Source of the DNA: Mucilaginibacter ginsenosidivorax
GTDB taxonomy: Bacteria > Bacteroidota > Bacteroidia > Sphingobacteriales > Sphingobacteriaceae
Assembly: GCF_007971525.1 (NCBI RefSeq)
Contig: NZ_CP042437.1
Location: 5,952,001-6,016,000 of the forward strand
Direction of reading: 5' to 3'
Length of the DNA: 64,000 bases
The notes beneath the pieces were generated by a model, which saw nothing but the letters and a program-made list of their open reading frames with translations, made no database searches and was not told where the DNA came from. This document shows, one piece after another, positions 35,151 to 45,051 of this stretch. Position 1 is the stretch's first letter. The number at the start of each line of letters is the position of its first letter. The position numbers and the translations under genes are program-made.

Positions 35151-36110
35151 ATGAGAAAGTTTAATTTCAGGAAAAAACAAGTCTCTGCTAAAGACCAATC
35201 TTTGCAGGAAGAAATCGTAAATCAGTATTTTGACGAATTGGATTTGGGTAACTTACCCGAAGCAAACCATCATGGTGTTGAATTTAACAGCGATAAGGTA
35301 TACAACCGTATTGCCGCTCAAATTGATGGCGGCGGCAAAATCAAAACCCTAACCAAACAATGGTTGGTTGCTGCATCGCTGCTTGCCGGCTTGTGCTTGT
35401 CGGCATATTTGTACCGTAATGATATCCTCAACTATGTTTCGCCTATAGCCACTAAACAAATTACGGCGGCCAATGGCAAAATTGTAAATATAACCCTTGC
35501 TGATGGCACCAAAATATGGCTTAACAGCGGCAGTAAACTTACCTATCCGGATAAATTCCGGGGCGACCGCCGCGAGATTACTTTAACAGGTGAAGCTTTC
35601 TTAGATGTAGCGCATGATGATCATCAATCATTCATTATTCATACCGGCGCTGTACGCACCCAGGTATTGGGCACAAGCTTTAATATAAAAGCCTATCCCG
35701 AAGATCATTTTGTGAAGGTGGATGTGTTGAGCGGTAAGGTAGGTGTAATAGCGGTGGCTAACAATGCCAAAAAATCGCAAACTATTTTCTTAACCCCCGC
35801 CCAGGAAGTAATATTTAATAAGGATAATAACCAGGCCGTTAAAACCGAAATGGTTGATGTTGATGTACTGGTAAGGTGGAAAAGCGGCGACCTGATATTT
35901 AAACGCATGCCGCTGCCAGAGGTGATAAATACGATTGAGCATCGCTTCAATGTGAAAGTTGATGTAGATATCAACCTGGTGAGATGTTCAATAACAGCCG
36001 ACCTGACCAACAAATCGTTGGAAACCGTAATGAAGGTTTTATCAAAAATTGTTAAAGGTAAGGCGATACAAGATAAGGGGGGCTACCACCTTAAAGGCAA
36101 AGGCTGTTAA
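35151..36110 (+). CDS. FecR-family anti-sigma factor (DUF4974 C-terminus)
   Basis: The 319-residue protein has a cytoplasmic N-terminus, one membrane helix (about 75-92; WLVAASLLAGLCLSAYLY), the FecR domain (about 105-210; ANGKIVNITLADGTKIWLNSGSKLTYPDKF, GEAFLDVAHDDHQSFIIHT) and the C-terminal secretin/TonB short-N-like segment (about 245-318). It senses the loaded SusC through the periplasm and controls an ECF sigma factor. Normally that factor is encoded just upstream, but the neighbour here is an unrelated gene on the other strand. It precedes the SusC gene with an STN domain by 207 bp. Confidence 0.92.
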   Translation: MRKFNFRKKQVSAKDQSLQEEIVNQYFDELDLGNLPEANHHGVEFNSDKVYNRIAAQIDGGGKIKTLTKQWLVAASLLAGLCLSAYLYRNDILNYVSPIATKQITAANGKIVNITLADGTKIWLNSGSKLTYPDKFRGDRREITLTGEAFLDVAHDDHQSFIIHTGAVRTQVLGTSFNIKAYPEDHFVKVDVLSGKVGVIAVANNAKKSQTIFLTPAQEVIFNKDNNQAVKTEMVDVDVLVRWKSGDLIFKRMPLPEVINTIEHRFNVKVDVDINLVRCSITADLTNKSLETVMKVLSKIVKGKAIQDKGGYHLKGKGC

Positions 36111-36199
36111 CCATAAAATAAACCAATTAATCCAAAATATAACCAATTATTAGCTAACCTAAATAGAAGAGCATGACAACATAAATACATACAAAAAAC

Positions 36200-36231
36200 C
36201 CTGATCAAAGGGATTTGAACAGGGTTACTAA
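36200..36231. promoter_or_regulatory. Hairpin in the fecR-susC leader
   Basis: aaccctg (36200-36206) pairs with cagggtt in the 207-bp gap before susC. There is no T-run, so it is more likely a leader or mRNA-processing structure than a terminator. Confidence 0.35.
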
Positions 36232-36317
36232 AATGCAGCGTATTAATAAGTGCAACGTTTCGAGGTCCAATTCAGAACAAAGCACTCAATTTCAAACACT
36301 TTAATTATCTCAAATCT

Positions 36318-39300
36318 ATGAATATATCTCTATTTTCAAATGGAGTAGTTCGTTATGTATTAATATTAATGAAATTTACCTCGCTCGCCTGCTTTGTTGT
36401 TTGCTTCATGTGCCTTTCGGCGGTTGCAAATGATTCATTTGGCCAACGCTTTTTGGAGATTTCGGTTACGCTGAAGCTCAAAAATGCAAGGCTTTCTGAT
36501 GCGCTCGATAAAATATCGGCCGATAAACATATTAAATTTGCTTACGCGGATAATGTGCTGAAGCCGGATTTCAGGGTAACATTGAATGCCAAAAATGAAA
36601 GCATCAAAAGCTTGCTTAATGAGGTGTTAACTCCATTTAACCTTAGCTATAAAATTATTGATGACGTAATTGTTATTGATGAAAAAGCCGAGGTAGAAAG
36701 CAGTACAGGCGGGATACAGCAGGCCCCGCCGGTCCCTATTAAAATTACTGGTAAAGTAACCGACGAAACGGGCCTGCCATTTCCTGGCGTAGGCATCAAA
36801 ATAAAAGGAACTACAACCGGCACCATAACTGGCGTAGATGGTACTTTTACCCTGCCTAACGTGGGCAGCGATGATATACTGGTATTTAGCTTTATTGGTT
36901 ACGCGCCAAAGGAAGTGCCGGTAAATAATCAAACCACGCTTAACGTGCAGCTATCGCCCGAACGTACTTCATTAAATGAAGTAGTTGTAATTGGTTACGG
37001 TACACAAAAACGGGCCAATATTATTGGCGCGGTCGATCAGATCTCTTCAAAAGCCATTGAAGGCAAACCCTCTGTAAATTTAACGCAGGCTTTGCAGGGC
37101 ACATCGCCAAGTCTTATCATCCAGCAAACTAACTCCGAGCCGGGTGCTTATCAAAACATTAACATTCGTGGTGTAAGTACTTTAGGCGATAACAGCCCAT
37201 TGGTGGTGATAGATGGTATTACCGGCGGCGACATCAACCTGCTTAATCCGCAGGATATTGAAAGTGTCTCTGTTTTGAAAGACGCAGGCAGCGCTGCCAT
37301 ATATGGTTCGCGATCAGCAAACGGTGTAATATTGGTTACTACAAAAAAAGGTAAGAAAAACTCCAACACTCAGCTTACCTACAACGGGCAGGGCGGGGTA
37401 CAGGAACCCCATGTTGGTTATAAACCAGTTCACAGCTATGAAAATGCCATCCTTAGGAACGAGGCTGTGGTAAATGCAGGTTTGCAGCCAATCTACAGCC
37501 CGCAGGACATTCGCAATTTTCAACAGGCAGGCGACCAGCAATGGTTTTTGGATGCCATTTTAAAAAATGCGGTGCTGCAAAACCATAACCTGGCTTTAAC
37601 CGGCGGTAATTCAACTTCGTCATACCTGGTATCGGCCGGAGTAACAGATCAGCGGAGCAACCTTGTTGGACCTAACTACGGTTTGCGTCGCTATAATTAC
37701 CGCATGAACCTGAGTACCGAATATGGTAAATTAAAGCTGACCAGCATCCTGGCTTATTCCCGTACCGAAATTAAAGAACATTCCTACAACACATCAACCC
37801 TTATTGTTGATGCCGGCAGAACACCAACTTATTACAAGATTAGGGACGACCAGGGCAGGTATTTGACCAATGATGTGTTAACTGAATTTAACCCGCTGGG
37901 GATTTTAGAAGCAGGCGGTTACCGCAAACGCGATAACGACAACATCTTCGGTAATTTAAACGCGGAGCTGGCCGTTACTAAAGACTTTAAGTTGAAAGGT
38001 GTTTTTGGCGGAACACTGCTATCAAACCACATGTTTGGCAGGGTGATAGAAGTTGATTATTTCCCGAAAGGGACATACGGCGCTGACAGGAATACGAATG
38101 ACGAAAACAACAAGAACCTGTTTTTAAATACACAGGTAATTGCGCAGTATACCAAAACATTCAATAAATCACATAACGTAGATGTATTGGTAGGTGTGGC
38201 CAATGAGTCGACAACGAACCAGGGCAACAGCCTATACCTTAAATACACCGACCCTGAATTGGGTACGCCGACAACGGGTACCATAATTGACCCTGCATCG
38301 TCAAATACCAATAATAACACCACGGAAACCAGTTTGAACTCCGCTTTTGGTAGAGCAAGTTATAATTATCAGAATAAGATATATGGTGAGTTTGATTTCA
38401 GGATAGATGCCTCATCAAAGTTTAATACAAAAAACCGCAACGCTTTTTTCCCATCGGGATCGGTAGGTTACCGGGTTACCGAAGAGAATTTTATGCAAAG
38501 CTACCGCGATAACTATGGCGATTTAAAGGTGCGCGCATCATATGGCATTTTGGGTAATCAAAACGTAGGCGATTACCAATACCAACGTACTTATGGCCCT
38601 TTCCAAAATGCTTATGGTTTTAACAACGCAGGTGTTGGTGGCGCGGCCATATCATTCGCTAATCCGGATATTCGCTGGGAGCGGGCTGCCACATTTAATG
38701 CGGGTATTGATGCTGGATTCCTGAAAAATACCCTAACCATATCTGCCGATTATTTTAATAAGGTAACAAAGGACATTTTGCTGCCGCCAATAGTGCCTGG
38801 TGTGTTTGGCGCCGGATTACCCGATTATAACGCAGGTAAGGTTCAAAACAGGGGATGGGAGCTAACCGTTAATTACCGTTTAACAACTAAAAACTTTAAC
38901 CACTCTTTTTCCTTCAACGTAGCCGATACCAAAAACAAAGTATTATCTCTTGAAGGCGGCGACCAGATTAAAACTTATGACGAATTGCAGGTTATCAACA
39001 AAGTTGGCCTGCCAATTGGCTCGTACGTTGGGTTAAAACGCGATGGCTATTTCCAAAACCTTAACGATATTGTTAACGGACCCAAACCAGCCGGTTTAAC
39101 TGTTTCGCCGGGCGATAACCGTTATGTGGATGTTAATAAGGATGGAGTAATTGATGATAACGACAGGTTTGTTTTAGGTAATGGTTTCCCCCGTTTAACA
39201 TTTGGGTTTACCTATAACGTAACTTACAAGGGCTTTGACTTCAATCTGTTTATGCAGGGCGTAGGCAAGCGCAGCATGTTTGTGCGTGGCGAGCAGGTTG

Positions 39301-39707
39301 AACCCTTCCATTTTAACTATTCGCAGGTTATTTACCAGCATCAATTAGATTTCTGGACTCCCGAAAACCCCGATGCCCGTTATCCGCGCCTTGCAGCTGC
39401 CGGCAGTCAATCAAATACCAACAATTTCAGGCGCGGATCTGATATGTACATTTTCGATGGTTCGTACCTGCGCGTTAAAAACGTAACCCTGGGTTATTCG
39501 TTACCGCAAATTGTAGCCAAGGCTATAGGTACACATAAAGTAAGAGCTTATGTTTCAGGTCAAAACATTCTAACCTTTTCGGGCATGAAATTCCTTGACC
39601 CTGAGTCGACAGAATTTAACGGTAATGTACAGGCTGGCGGTGCCAATAGCGGCAGGGCTTATCCAACGCCGATATATTATGGGTTTGGTATTGATGTAAC
39701 ATTATAA
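36318..39707 (+). CDS. SusC/RagA-family TonB-dependent transporter with STN signalling domain
   Basis: The 1129-residue protein has a long signal region (to about 45), an STN domain (about 50-115; LKLKNARLSDALDKISADKHIKFAYAD), a carboxypeptidase D-like domain (about 140-220; ITGKVTDETGLPFPGVGIKIKGT), a plug domain (about 225-345; NEVVVIGYGTQKRANIIGAV, VLKDAGSAAIYGSRSANGVILVTTKKG) and a barrel ending YGFGIDVTL. The STN domain is what contacts FecR, in line with the fecR gene just upstream. It probably imports mannan oligosaccharides, judging from the GH76 genes in the same run. Confidence 0.95.
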   Translation: MNISLFSNGVVRYVLILMKFTSLACFVVCFMCLSAVANDSFGQRFLEISVTLKLKNARLSDALDKISADKHIKFAYADNVLKPDFRVTLNAKNESIKSLLNEVLTPFNLSYKIIDDVIVIDEKAEVESSTGGIQQAPPVPIKITGKVTDETGLPFPGVGIKIKGTTTGTITGVDGTFTLPNVGSDDILVFSFIGYAPKEVPVNNQTTLNVQLSPERTSLNEVVVIGYGTQKRANIIGAVDQISSKAIEGKPSVNLTQALQGTSPSLIIQQTNSEPGAYQNINIRGVSTLGDNSPLVVIDGITGGDINLLNPQDIESVSVLKDAGSAAIYGSRSANGVILVTTKKGKKNSNTQLTYNGQGGVQEPHVGYKPVHSYENAILRNEAVVNAGLQPIYSPQDIRNFQQAGDQQWFLDAILKNAVLQNHNLALTGGNSTSSYLVSAGVTDQRSNLVGPNYGLRRYNYRMNLSTEYGKLKLTSILAYSRTEIKEHSYNTSTLIVDAGRTPTYYKIRDDQGRYLTNDVLTEFNPLGILEAGGYRKRDNDNIFGNLNAELAVTKDFKLKGVFGGTLLSNHMFGRVIEVDYFPKGTYGADRNTNDENNKNLFLNTQVIAQYTKTFNKSHNVDVLVGVANESTTNQGNSLYLKYTDPELGTPTTGTIIDPASSNTNNNTTETSLNSAFGRASYNYQNKIYGEFDFRIDASSKFNTKNRNAFFPSGSVGYRVTEENFMQSYRDNYGDLKVRASYGILGNQNVGDYQYQRTYGPFQNAYGFNNAGVGGAAISFANPDIRWERAATFNAGIDAGFLKNTLTISADYFNKVTKDILLPPIVPGVFGAGLPDYNAGKVQNRGWELTVNYRLTTKNFNHSFSFNVADTKNKVLSLEGGDQIKTYDELQVINKVGLPIGSYVGLKRDGYFQNLNDIVNGPKPAGLTVSPGDNRYVDVNKDGVIDDNDRFVLGNGFPRLTFGFTYNVTYKGFDFNLFMQGVGKRSMFVRGEQVEPFHFNYSQVIYQHQLDFWTPENPDARYPRLAAAGSQSNTNNFRRGSDMYIFDGSYLRVKNVTLGYSLPQIVAKAIGTHKVRAYVSGQNILTFSGMKFLDPESTEFNGNVQAGGANSGRAYPTPIYYGFGIDVTL

Positions 39708-39717
39708 TTTATTATAC

Positions 39718-41349
39718 ATGAAGAAATTAACAACATATAGAACCGTGTTTTTTATAGCCCTGTTAACTGTTATGGTTTCAGCCTGTAAAAAGCTCGATCT
39801 GGCACCGGTAAATAAGTTTACCGATATCAACTTCTGGACAACAACCGAAAAAGCGAACAGCGTACTAAATACTGCTTATTCGCAAATGTTCCGCTCAGAT
39901 TATTTCTTTTACAATGAAGGCGCATCCGACAATGCGTACAATGGTCGCGGTGATGCCAACGGAGTAGCATCACTTGCAGCCGGCACTTATGATGCTTCGC
40001 TTGGGCGTATTAAAGAGGAGTGGGGGTATCATTATTCAGGTATCAAAACCTGCAATATATTTCTGGAAAATGTTGATAGGGTAGCCTCTATGGATGCCAC
40101 CCTTAAAGCCCGCATGAAAGCCGAGGCTAAATTTATCCGTGCCTATCACTATTTTCAGCTGGCCACCTGGTTTGGCGATGTGCCTTTGTTTGACAAGGAT
40201 ATATCAATAGCCGACGCCAAAACCATTGCCCGTACACCAAAAACGCAGGTAATTGATTTTGTATTGAAGGAGTTGGACGCTGCCGCTGCTGCATTACCGG
40301 TAAACACCGCTTATGCCGCTGCAGACAGGGGCCGTATTACCAAAGGCGCTGCCATTGCATTAAAAGCAAGGGTTTATCTTTATGATAGCCGCTGGCAGGA
40401 TGTGGCCACCACCTGCGAAAAATTGATTAACGATAACAGCAATGGCACTTATAGCTTGTTCTCATCTTACGAAGGTGTGTTTTTACCTCAAAACGAATAT
40501 AACAGCGAGGTAATACTCGATCTGGAATTTGTGCCACTTATTAAAACATACAGCCAGTTTTTTGATTTTGCCCCACTCGCAGTTGGTGCCCGCCTGAATG
40601 CCCTTGCCCCCACACAGGAGCTGGTTGATAGCTACCTGATGGCCAACGGTAAAAAGATTACCGATGCAGGATCTGGTTACGACGAGAATAACCCATATGT
40701 AAACCGCGATCCGCGGATGACCAATACAGTAGTTTACAACTTATACAAATGGAAAAAAACGGATGGCAGTACCCAAACCATTTATACCAAACCAGGATCT
40801 GATCCGGGTACGGATAAACTGGATGAATATGCACCCGGTAAAGTGAGTTCGCCAACAGGTTACTATATCCGCAAATATTACGACCCTACATCTGCCGTAA
40901 ATTTCCAGTCGGGTTTAAACCTTATCCTTATTCGTTATGCTGATGTGCTGCTCATGTATGCCGAAGCTAAAAATGAATTGGGCCAGTTGGATGGCGGGGT
41001 ATGGGATAAAACCATCAAGGCTTTAAGAAGTCGCGCCGGTTTTACCGACCCTGCCGCGCTTACTTTCAGTGGCGCTACCCAGGCCGATCTGCGTAGCATT
41101 GTTCGAAACGAGCGTCGTACCGAGTTGGCTATGGAAGGCTTACGCATTTTTGATATCCGTAGGTGGAAAACAGCCGAAGTGGTATTAAACGGCTGGTCGC
41201 ATGGGGCCAAATTTGGGCCAGCTTCTGTAGATAATGGGTACATCAGGGCCGATTTGCGAAGCTTTGATAAAAGCAAAGCCTATTTATGGCCGGTTCCGAG
41301 GGACGAACGTGCTGTCGACCCAAATCTTACACAAAATCCAGGTTGGTAG
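39718..41349 (+). CDS. RagB/SusD-family nutrient-binding lipoprotein
   Basis: The 543-residue lipoprotein has its lipidated Cys in VMVSACKKLDLAP (about residue 23). The SusD pattern is clear: DINFWTTTEKANSVLNTAYSQM, the TPR-like AKFIRAYHYFQLATWFGDVPLF, and the C-terminal RYADVLLMYAEAKNELG with RRTELAMEGLRIFDIRRW. It starts ten bases after susC ends. It forms the surface lid of the SusC channel and binds the incoming glycan. Confidence 0.95.
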   Translation: MKKLTTYRTVFFIALLTVMVSACKKLDLAPVNKFTDINFWTTTEKANSVLNTAYSQMFRSDYFFYNEGASDNAYNGRGDANGVASLAAGTYDASLGRIKEEWGYHYSGIKTCNIFLENVDRVASMDATLKARMKAEAKFIRAYHYFQLATWFGDVPLFDKDISIADAKTIARTPKTQVIDFVLKELDAAAAALPVNTAYAAADRGRITKGAAIALKARVYLYDSRWQDVATTCEKLINDNSNGTYSLFSSYEGVFLPQNEYNSEVILDLEFVPLIKTYSQFFDFAPLAVGARLNALAPTQELVDSYLMANGKKITDAGSGYDENNPYVNRDPRMTNTVVYNLYKWKKTDGSTQTIYTKPGSDPGTDKLDEYAPGKVSSPTGYYIRKYYDPTSAVNFQSGLNLILIRYADVLLMYAEAKNELGQLDGGVWDKTIKALRSRAGFTDPAALTFSGATQADLRSIVRNERRTELAMEGLRIFDIRRWKTAEVVLNGWSHGAKFGPASVDNGYIRADLRSFDKSKAYLWPVPRDERAVDPNLTQNPGW

Positions 41350-41390
41350 TTCAATAATTATTTGTAGAGAAATTATAATCAATTAAGATC

Positions 41391-42527
41391 ATGAAAAAAA
41401 TTACTTTCTGCCTCATGGCAGGCATATTGGCACTTATTATTGTTTCGGGATGTAAAAAAGATAAAACCTTACAGCATACCCAGGTATCGCCAGTGAAAAA
41501 CTTTTTTGCCCCGGTCGATAACAAATTCATCAAGCTTGAGCCAGCTTCAGGATCGGCTTCATTTGAGTGGGAACAGGCACAGGCCGAAGATAATGGCCTG
41601 GTGATGTACGAGGTTGCTTTTGATAAAGCTACTGGCGATTTTTCAAAGCCGGTTTATACCCTGCCCTCCGATGGTAATGGTTTGTATAATAAGCTGACCA
41701 TCTCTTTTAAAGACCTGAATAAAATTGCTGACCTGGCAGGCATCCAGCCACAGGAAACCGGTAAATTAAAATGGACGGTAATGTCATCAAAAGGGATCAA
41801 CGTACAAAAAAGCAGCTTATCACGTACCATCGAGGTACAGCGTGCCGCCGGATTCAGCGAAATTCCTGCCGATTTGTACATTACCGGAACGGCCACCGAA
41901 GGCGGCGATGACCTGAGCAAGGCTGTACATTTAAAACAAACATCGACCGGTGTTTTTGAAGCCTACACCTCGCTAAAAGCTGGGGCTTTCCATTTTGCCG
42001 AACGTAATACCGGCACACCGGCGGCTTATTCAATAGATGGTATTAAGTTGCTGAAAGATGGTAGTACTACCGTGGCCGGCACTACAAAAGTTGAGAAAAT
42101 TGTAGTTGATTTTACCACAGCATCAGCATCGCTGACAGAAGTTGTATCGGTAGGTTTATGGTTTGCTGCCGATAATAAAATCTGGTTTAACCTGCCTTAC
42201 GTTGGTGGCAGCAGTTGGGAAATTGATAATGCATCTATCGTTTTCCATCAGGAGTCATGGGGCAGGGATGAGCGTTATAAGTTTATGTTTACGCTTAAAG
42301 ATGCCACTGGCGCAACATCTACGCAATACTACGGCAGTACCAATTCAGATAATAGCCCGGCTACCGCAACAACGGCAGCGTCTTATTTCTACATGGTACC
42401 CGTAAACAGCTCCCAGTATGATTACTGTTTTAAATTTGATCACCGTGCCGATAATGGTAAAGCGGATATTAAAATTATCTGGAGCGCAGACGTACCTGCG
42501 TATACCCATGTTGTTACCGTTAAGTAA
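41391..42527 (+). CDS. SusE/SusF-like surface glycan-binding lipoprotein
   Basis: The 378-residue protein has the lipoprotein signal ending IIVSGCKKD, a SusE-type immunoglobulin-like domain at the N-terminus (about 30-150; LEPASGSASFEWEQAQAEDNGLVMYEVAFDK) and two further beta domains to the C-terminus, with aromatic clusters such as LWFAADNKIWFNLPYV near 255 that suit starch- or mannan-binding modules. SusE/F proteins bind glycan at the surface without catalysing. Position directly after susD supports this. Confidence 0.8.
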   Translation: MKKITFCLMAGILALIIVSGCKKDKTLQHTQVSPVKNFFAPVDNKFIKLEPASGSASFEWEQAQAEDNGLVMYEVAFDKATGDFSKPVYTLPSDGNGLYNKLTISFKDLNKIADLAGIQPQETGKLKWTVMSSKGINVQKSSLSRTIEVQRAAGFSEIPADLYITGTATEGGDDLSKAVHLKQTSTGVFEAYTSLKAGAFHFAERNTGTPAAYSIDGIKLLKDGSTTVAGTTKVEKIVVDFTTASASLTEVVSVGLWFAADNKIWFNLPYVGGSSWEIDNASIVFHQESWGRDERYKFMFTLKDATGATSTQYYGSTNSDNSPATATTAASYFYMVPVNSSQYDYCFKFDHRADNGKADIKIIWSADVPAYTHVVTVK

Positions 42528-42588
42528 TAATAAACTTATCAATTCTGTGCCGGTATTATTTACTGGTGCAGAATTTAAAACATAATTT

Positions 42589-43749
42589 ATGAAGATCATA
42601 CCTCAACATATACAAAAATGGGCATTGGTATCACTAATACCGTTGGTGCTTACATCGTGCTTAAAAGACAAGGCTTTTCCGCTTTATCCCAACAATAAAA
42701 CAGCAACGGTTGATTACAAATACGCCGCCACTGCCGATTCGTTACAGGAAAAAACTTACAGTACTTATCTATCTGCAAACGGTAATTATTTTGTGCAGGA
42801 TAATGCAGGTAATACCAATTATAACTATTGGCCCCAGGCACATACGCTGGATATTTTTACTGATGCATTTTTACGCACCAAGAACGATGTTTATAAACAG
42901 CGGATGAAATCGTTGTTAAATGGTACCCGTGTTACCAATGGTAATAAATACCAAAACGAATATTATGACGATATGGAATGGCTGGCCCTGGCAAGCCTGC
43001 GCGCCTATACCGCAACCAATGATAATGATTACCTTGATGCAGCAAATACACTTTGGACTGATATTAAAACCGGCCAGAATAATAACCAGGGCGGTGGCAT
43101 AGCCTGGCGCAAATCGCAGCTGGATTATAAAAATACACCAGCCAATGCACCGGCTATTATATTTGCCTGCCGCTTGTATGCTTTAAAAAAGAACGATGCC
43201 GACCTTACGTTGGCCAAAAGCCTTTACACCTGGCTGAGCGCTACGCTGGTTGACCCTTCGAGCGGGATAATTTGGGATGGCATTAATGGAAATCACGACG
43301 GGCAGATCAGTAAAAATAAATTCACCTATAACCAGGGTGTTTATATGGGGGCCGCGCTTGAACTATACCGCGTTACCCAAAATGCCGATTATCTTGCCGA
43401 TGCCGTTAGAAATGCCAATGCAACTATTAACGATACGGATATATCGCCCGGCGGTTTGCTGAAATCTGAGGGACAAGGTGATGGCGGATTGTTTAAGGGG
43501 ATTTTGGTTAGGTACCTTACCCTGCTGATACAGGAGCCCGCTGTGAGTTCAACTGATCGTGATGCCTTTGTTAAGTTTTTGAAATATAATGCGCAAACCT
43601 TATATACCAAAGGTATAAGCCGACCGGCGCTTTTTGTAAGCCCCGACTGGAAAACGCTGCCATCTGGCAATACCGATTTAACCACACAGTTAAGTGGCGT
43701 GATGATGGTAGAAGCTGCGGCAGCCTTAAAAGCCGACGGTAAATTGTAA
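42589..43749 (+). CDS. GH76 endo-alpha-1,6-mannanase, lipoprotein
   Basis: The 386-residue lipoprotein (lipidated Cys in LVLTSCLKDK, about residue 21) has an (alpha/alpha) barrel of GH76 type. The paired catalytic Asp residues are in YYDDMEWLALASLRAY at about D127-D128, and family segments DIKTGQNNNQGGGIAWR and KFTYNQGVYMGAALELYR follow. GH76 enzymes cleave the alpha-1,6-mannan backbone of fungal cell wall mannan. Lipidation puts it at the outer membrane, where it can feed the SusC/D pair. It is followed by a palindrome and then a second GH76 gene. Confidence 0.9.
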   Translation: MKIIPQHIQKWALVSLIPLVLTSCLKDKAFPLYPNNKTATVDYKYAATADSLQEKTYSTYLSANGNYFVQDNAGNTNYNYWPQAHTLDIFTDAFLRTKNDVYKQRMKSLLNGTRVTNGNKYQNEYYDDMEWLALASLRAYTATNDNDYLDAANTLWTDIKTGQNNNQGGGIAWRKSQLDYKNTPANAPAIIFACRLYALKKNDADLTLAKSLYTWLSATLVDPSSGIIWDGINGNHDGQISKNKFTYNQGVYMGAALELYRVTQNADYLADAVRNANATINDTDISPGGLLKSEGQGDGGLFKGILVRYLTLLIQEPAVSSTDRDAFVKFLKYNAQTLYTKGISRPALFVSPDWKTLPSGNTDLTTQLSGVMMVEAAAALKADGKL

Positions 43750-43753
43750 TTTT

Positions 43754-43789
43754 AAGTTATCTTCCGGCTTTAAAGCCGGAAGATAACTT
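43754..43789. repeat. Perfect 36-bp palindrome between the two GH76 genes
   Basis: Two 18-base arms (aagttatcttccggcttt and its exact complement) meet with no spacer. In RNA this folds to a strong hairpin five bases after the first gene's stop, which can stabilise the upstream mRNA or lower downstream expression. It lacks a T-run. Confidence 0.85.
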
Positions 43790-43809
43790 CTATGACCCTG
43801 CATAAACCT

Positions 43810-44886
43810 ATGAAAAAAATAATATCAACCATTTACCTGTGCCTGGCAATAGTGTCGGCTGCAACCGCCCAAACAAGTGCCAATTATAAAAACCGGATTG
43901 CCATCATTAATAAAAACATTTATGACAGGTTTTACGATGAAAAAGTAAATTTATACTTCGAAACTAATGATAGCGCGGCCAACAAGGGTAACCACTCTTT
44001 TTTGTGGCCATTATGCGCTATGGTGCAGGCTGCAAATGAAATGGAGGCAGGCAATCCTTCAAAAAATTATATAACTCCGGTTATGAAAGCCATTGATCAG
44101 TATTATTCTGCCAAACCGCCGGTACCAGGTTACCAGGCCATGGTGGCCAGGGAAAAAGTTGATTCCCGGTTTTATGATGATAATGAATGGATTGCCATAG
44201 CGCTGATGGACGCGTACGCCCGAAACTACAAAAAAGAGTACCTGGAAACTTCCCAAATGATTTACCGTTTCCTGTTGTCGGGCCATGATAAGGTTGGCGG
44301 CGGCGGTTTTTATTGGGTAGAAGGGGATAAAAAAGGCAAAAACACCTGTTCTAACGGCCCGGCTATATTAGTGGCCCTGCAGTTATACCAGGCCACCCAT
44401 CAAAAAGCGTATCTGGATACTGCAATTGTTACTTACAATTGGGCAAAAGAACATTTGCTATCGTTAAACGGTGTTTATTATGATGCCATCAGGGTACCTT
44501 CTATGAAAGTTGATTCGGCGTATTATACTTATAATGCAGGGACCATGCTGCAATCGGGTGTGCTGTTGTACAATATTACCCATGACAAAAAGTATCTCCA
44601 TGATGCACAAAACGTAGCTAAAGCTGCCGAAAAGCATTTTTACCGAAACGGTCGCTTGCCGGGTAATTATTGGTTTAACGCCGTTTTGCTTAGAGGATAC
44701 ATAGAATTGTATAAAGTGGACAAAAACAAAGCCCAATTGCAGTTCATGATAGATGATGCCAACCGCACCTGGGCGCAGGAAAAAGATGATCAAAATCTTT
44801 TAGGGCCTAAAAAGGTAAAATCACTGATTGACCAGGCTGCCATGCTGGAGATTTATTCCCGGCTGGATAATCTGAAGCTGAATTAG
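43810..44886 (+). CDS. GH76 family alpha-1,6-mannanase, secreted
   Basis: The ATG at 43810 gives a standard signal peptide (MKKIISTIYLCLAIVSAATAQ) and 358 residues; an ATG at 43792 would add MTLHKP and abuts the palindrome. Paired catalytic Asp residues are D123-D124 in FYDDNEWIAIALMDAY. GGGGFYWVEGDKKGKNTCSNGPAILVALQLYQ and YTYNAGTMLQSGVLLYN are family blocks. It has a type I signal and no lipobox, so this copy is probably periplasmic and may trim imported oligosaccharides, complementing the surface copy. It ends the mannan locus. Confidence 0.88.
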   Translation: MKKIISTIYLCLAIVSAATAQTSANYKNRIAIINKNIYDRFYDEKVNLYFETNDSAANKGNHSFLWPLCAMVQAANEMEAGNPSKNYITPVMKAIDQYYSAKPPVPGYQAMVAREKVDSRFYDDNEWIAIALMDAYARNYKKEYLETSQMIYRFLLSGHDKVGGGGFYWVEGDKKGKNTCSNGPAILVALQLYQATHQKAYLDTAIVTYNWAKEHLLSLNGVYYDAIRVPSMKVDSAYYTYNAGTMLQSGVLLYNITHDKKYLHDAQNVAKAAEKHFYRNGRLPGNYWFNAVLLRGYIELYKVDKNKAQLQFMIDDANRTWAQEKDDQNLLGPKKVKSLIDQAAMLEIYSRLDNLKLN

Positions 44887-44901
44887 CTGCGATAGTGTTA
44901 C

Positions 44902-44952
44902 AAAAACGGCATATGTCCATTTTTAATAAAAAAATGGACATATGGCGTTTTT
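44902..44952. promoter_or_regulatory. 51-bp imperfect palindrome: terminator and/or operator 1 of fic
   Basis: The core catatgtccat...atggacatatg (44910-44944) is symmetric and extends outward as aaaaacgg / gcgttttt. It is the largest of four self-similar palindromes in the 200-bp space between the second GH76 gene and fic. It can also form a terminator hairpin for the mannan locus. Confidence 0.65.
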
Positions 44953-44984
44953 GTGTTCATTTCATGATGTTTTTTCATGACGTA

Positions 44985-45007
44985 TTCATTTTTTATTAAA
45001 AAATGAA
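44985..45007. promoter_or_regulatory. Palindrome 2 upstream of fic
   Basis: ttcattttttattaaaaaatgaa is an almost perfect inverted repeat with the same TCATTTTTTATTAAAA core as the other sites. Confidence 0.6.
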
Positions 45008-45022
45008 CACGTTGTTGGATTT

Positions 45023-45050
45023 TGTCCATTATTTTTTATTAATTTGCCAT
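45023..45050. promoter_or_regulatory. Palindrome 3 (degenerate) upstream of fic
   Basis: tgtccattattttttattaa resembles the left arm and centre of the other sites, while the right arm (tttgccat) is degraded. Confidence 0.4.
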
Positions 45051-45051
45051 G

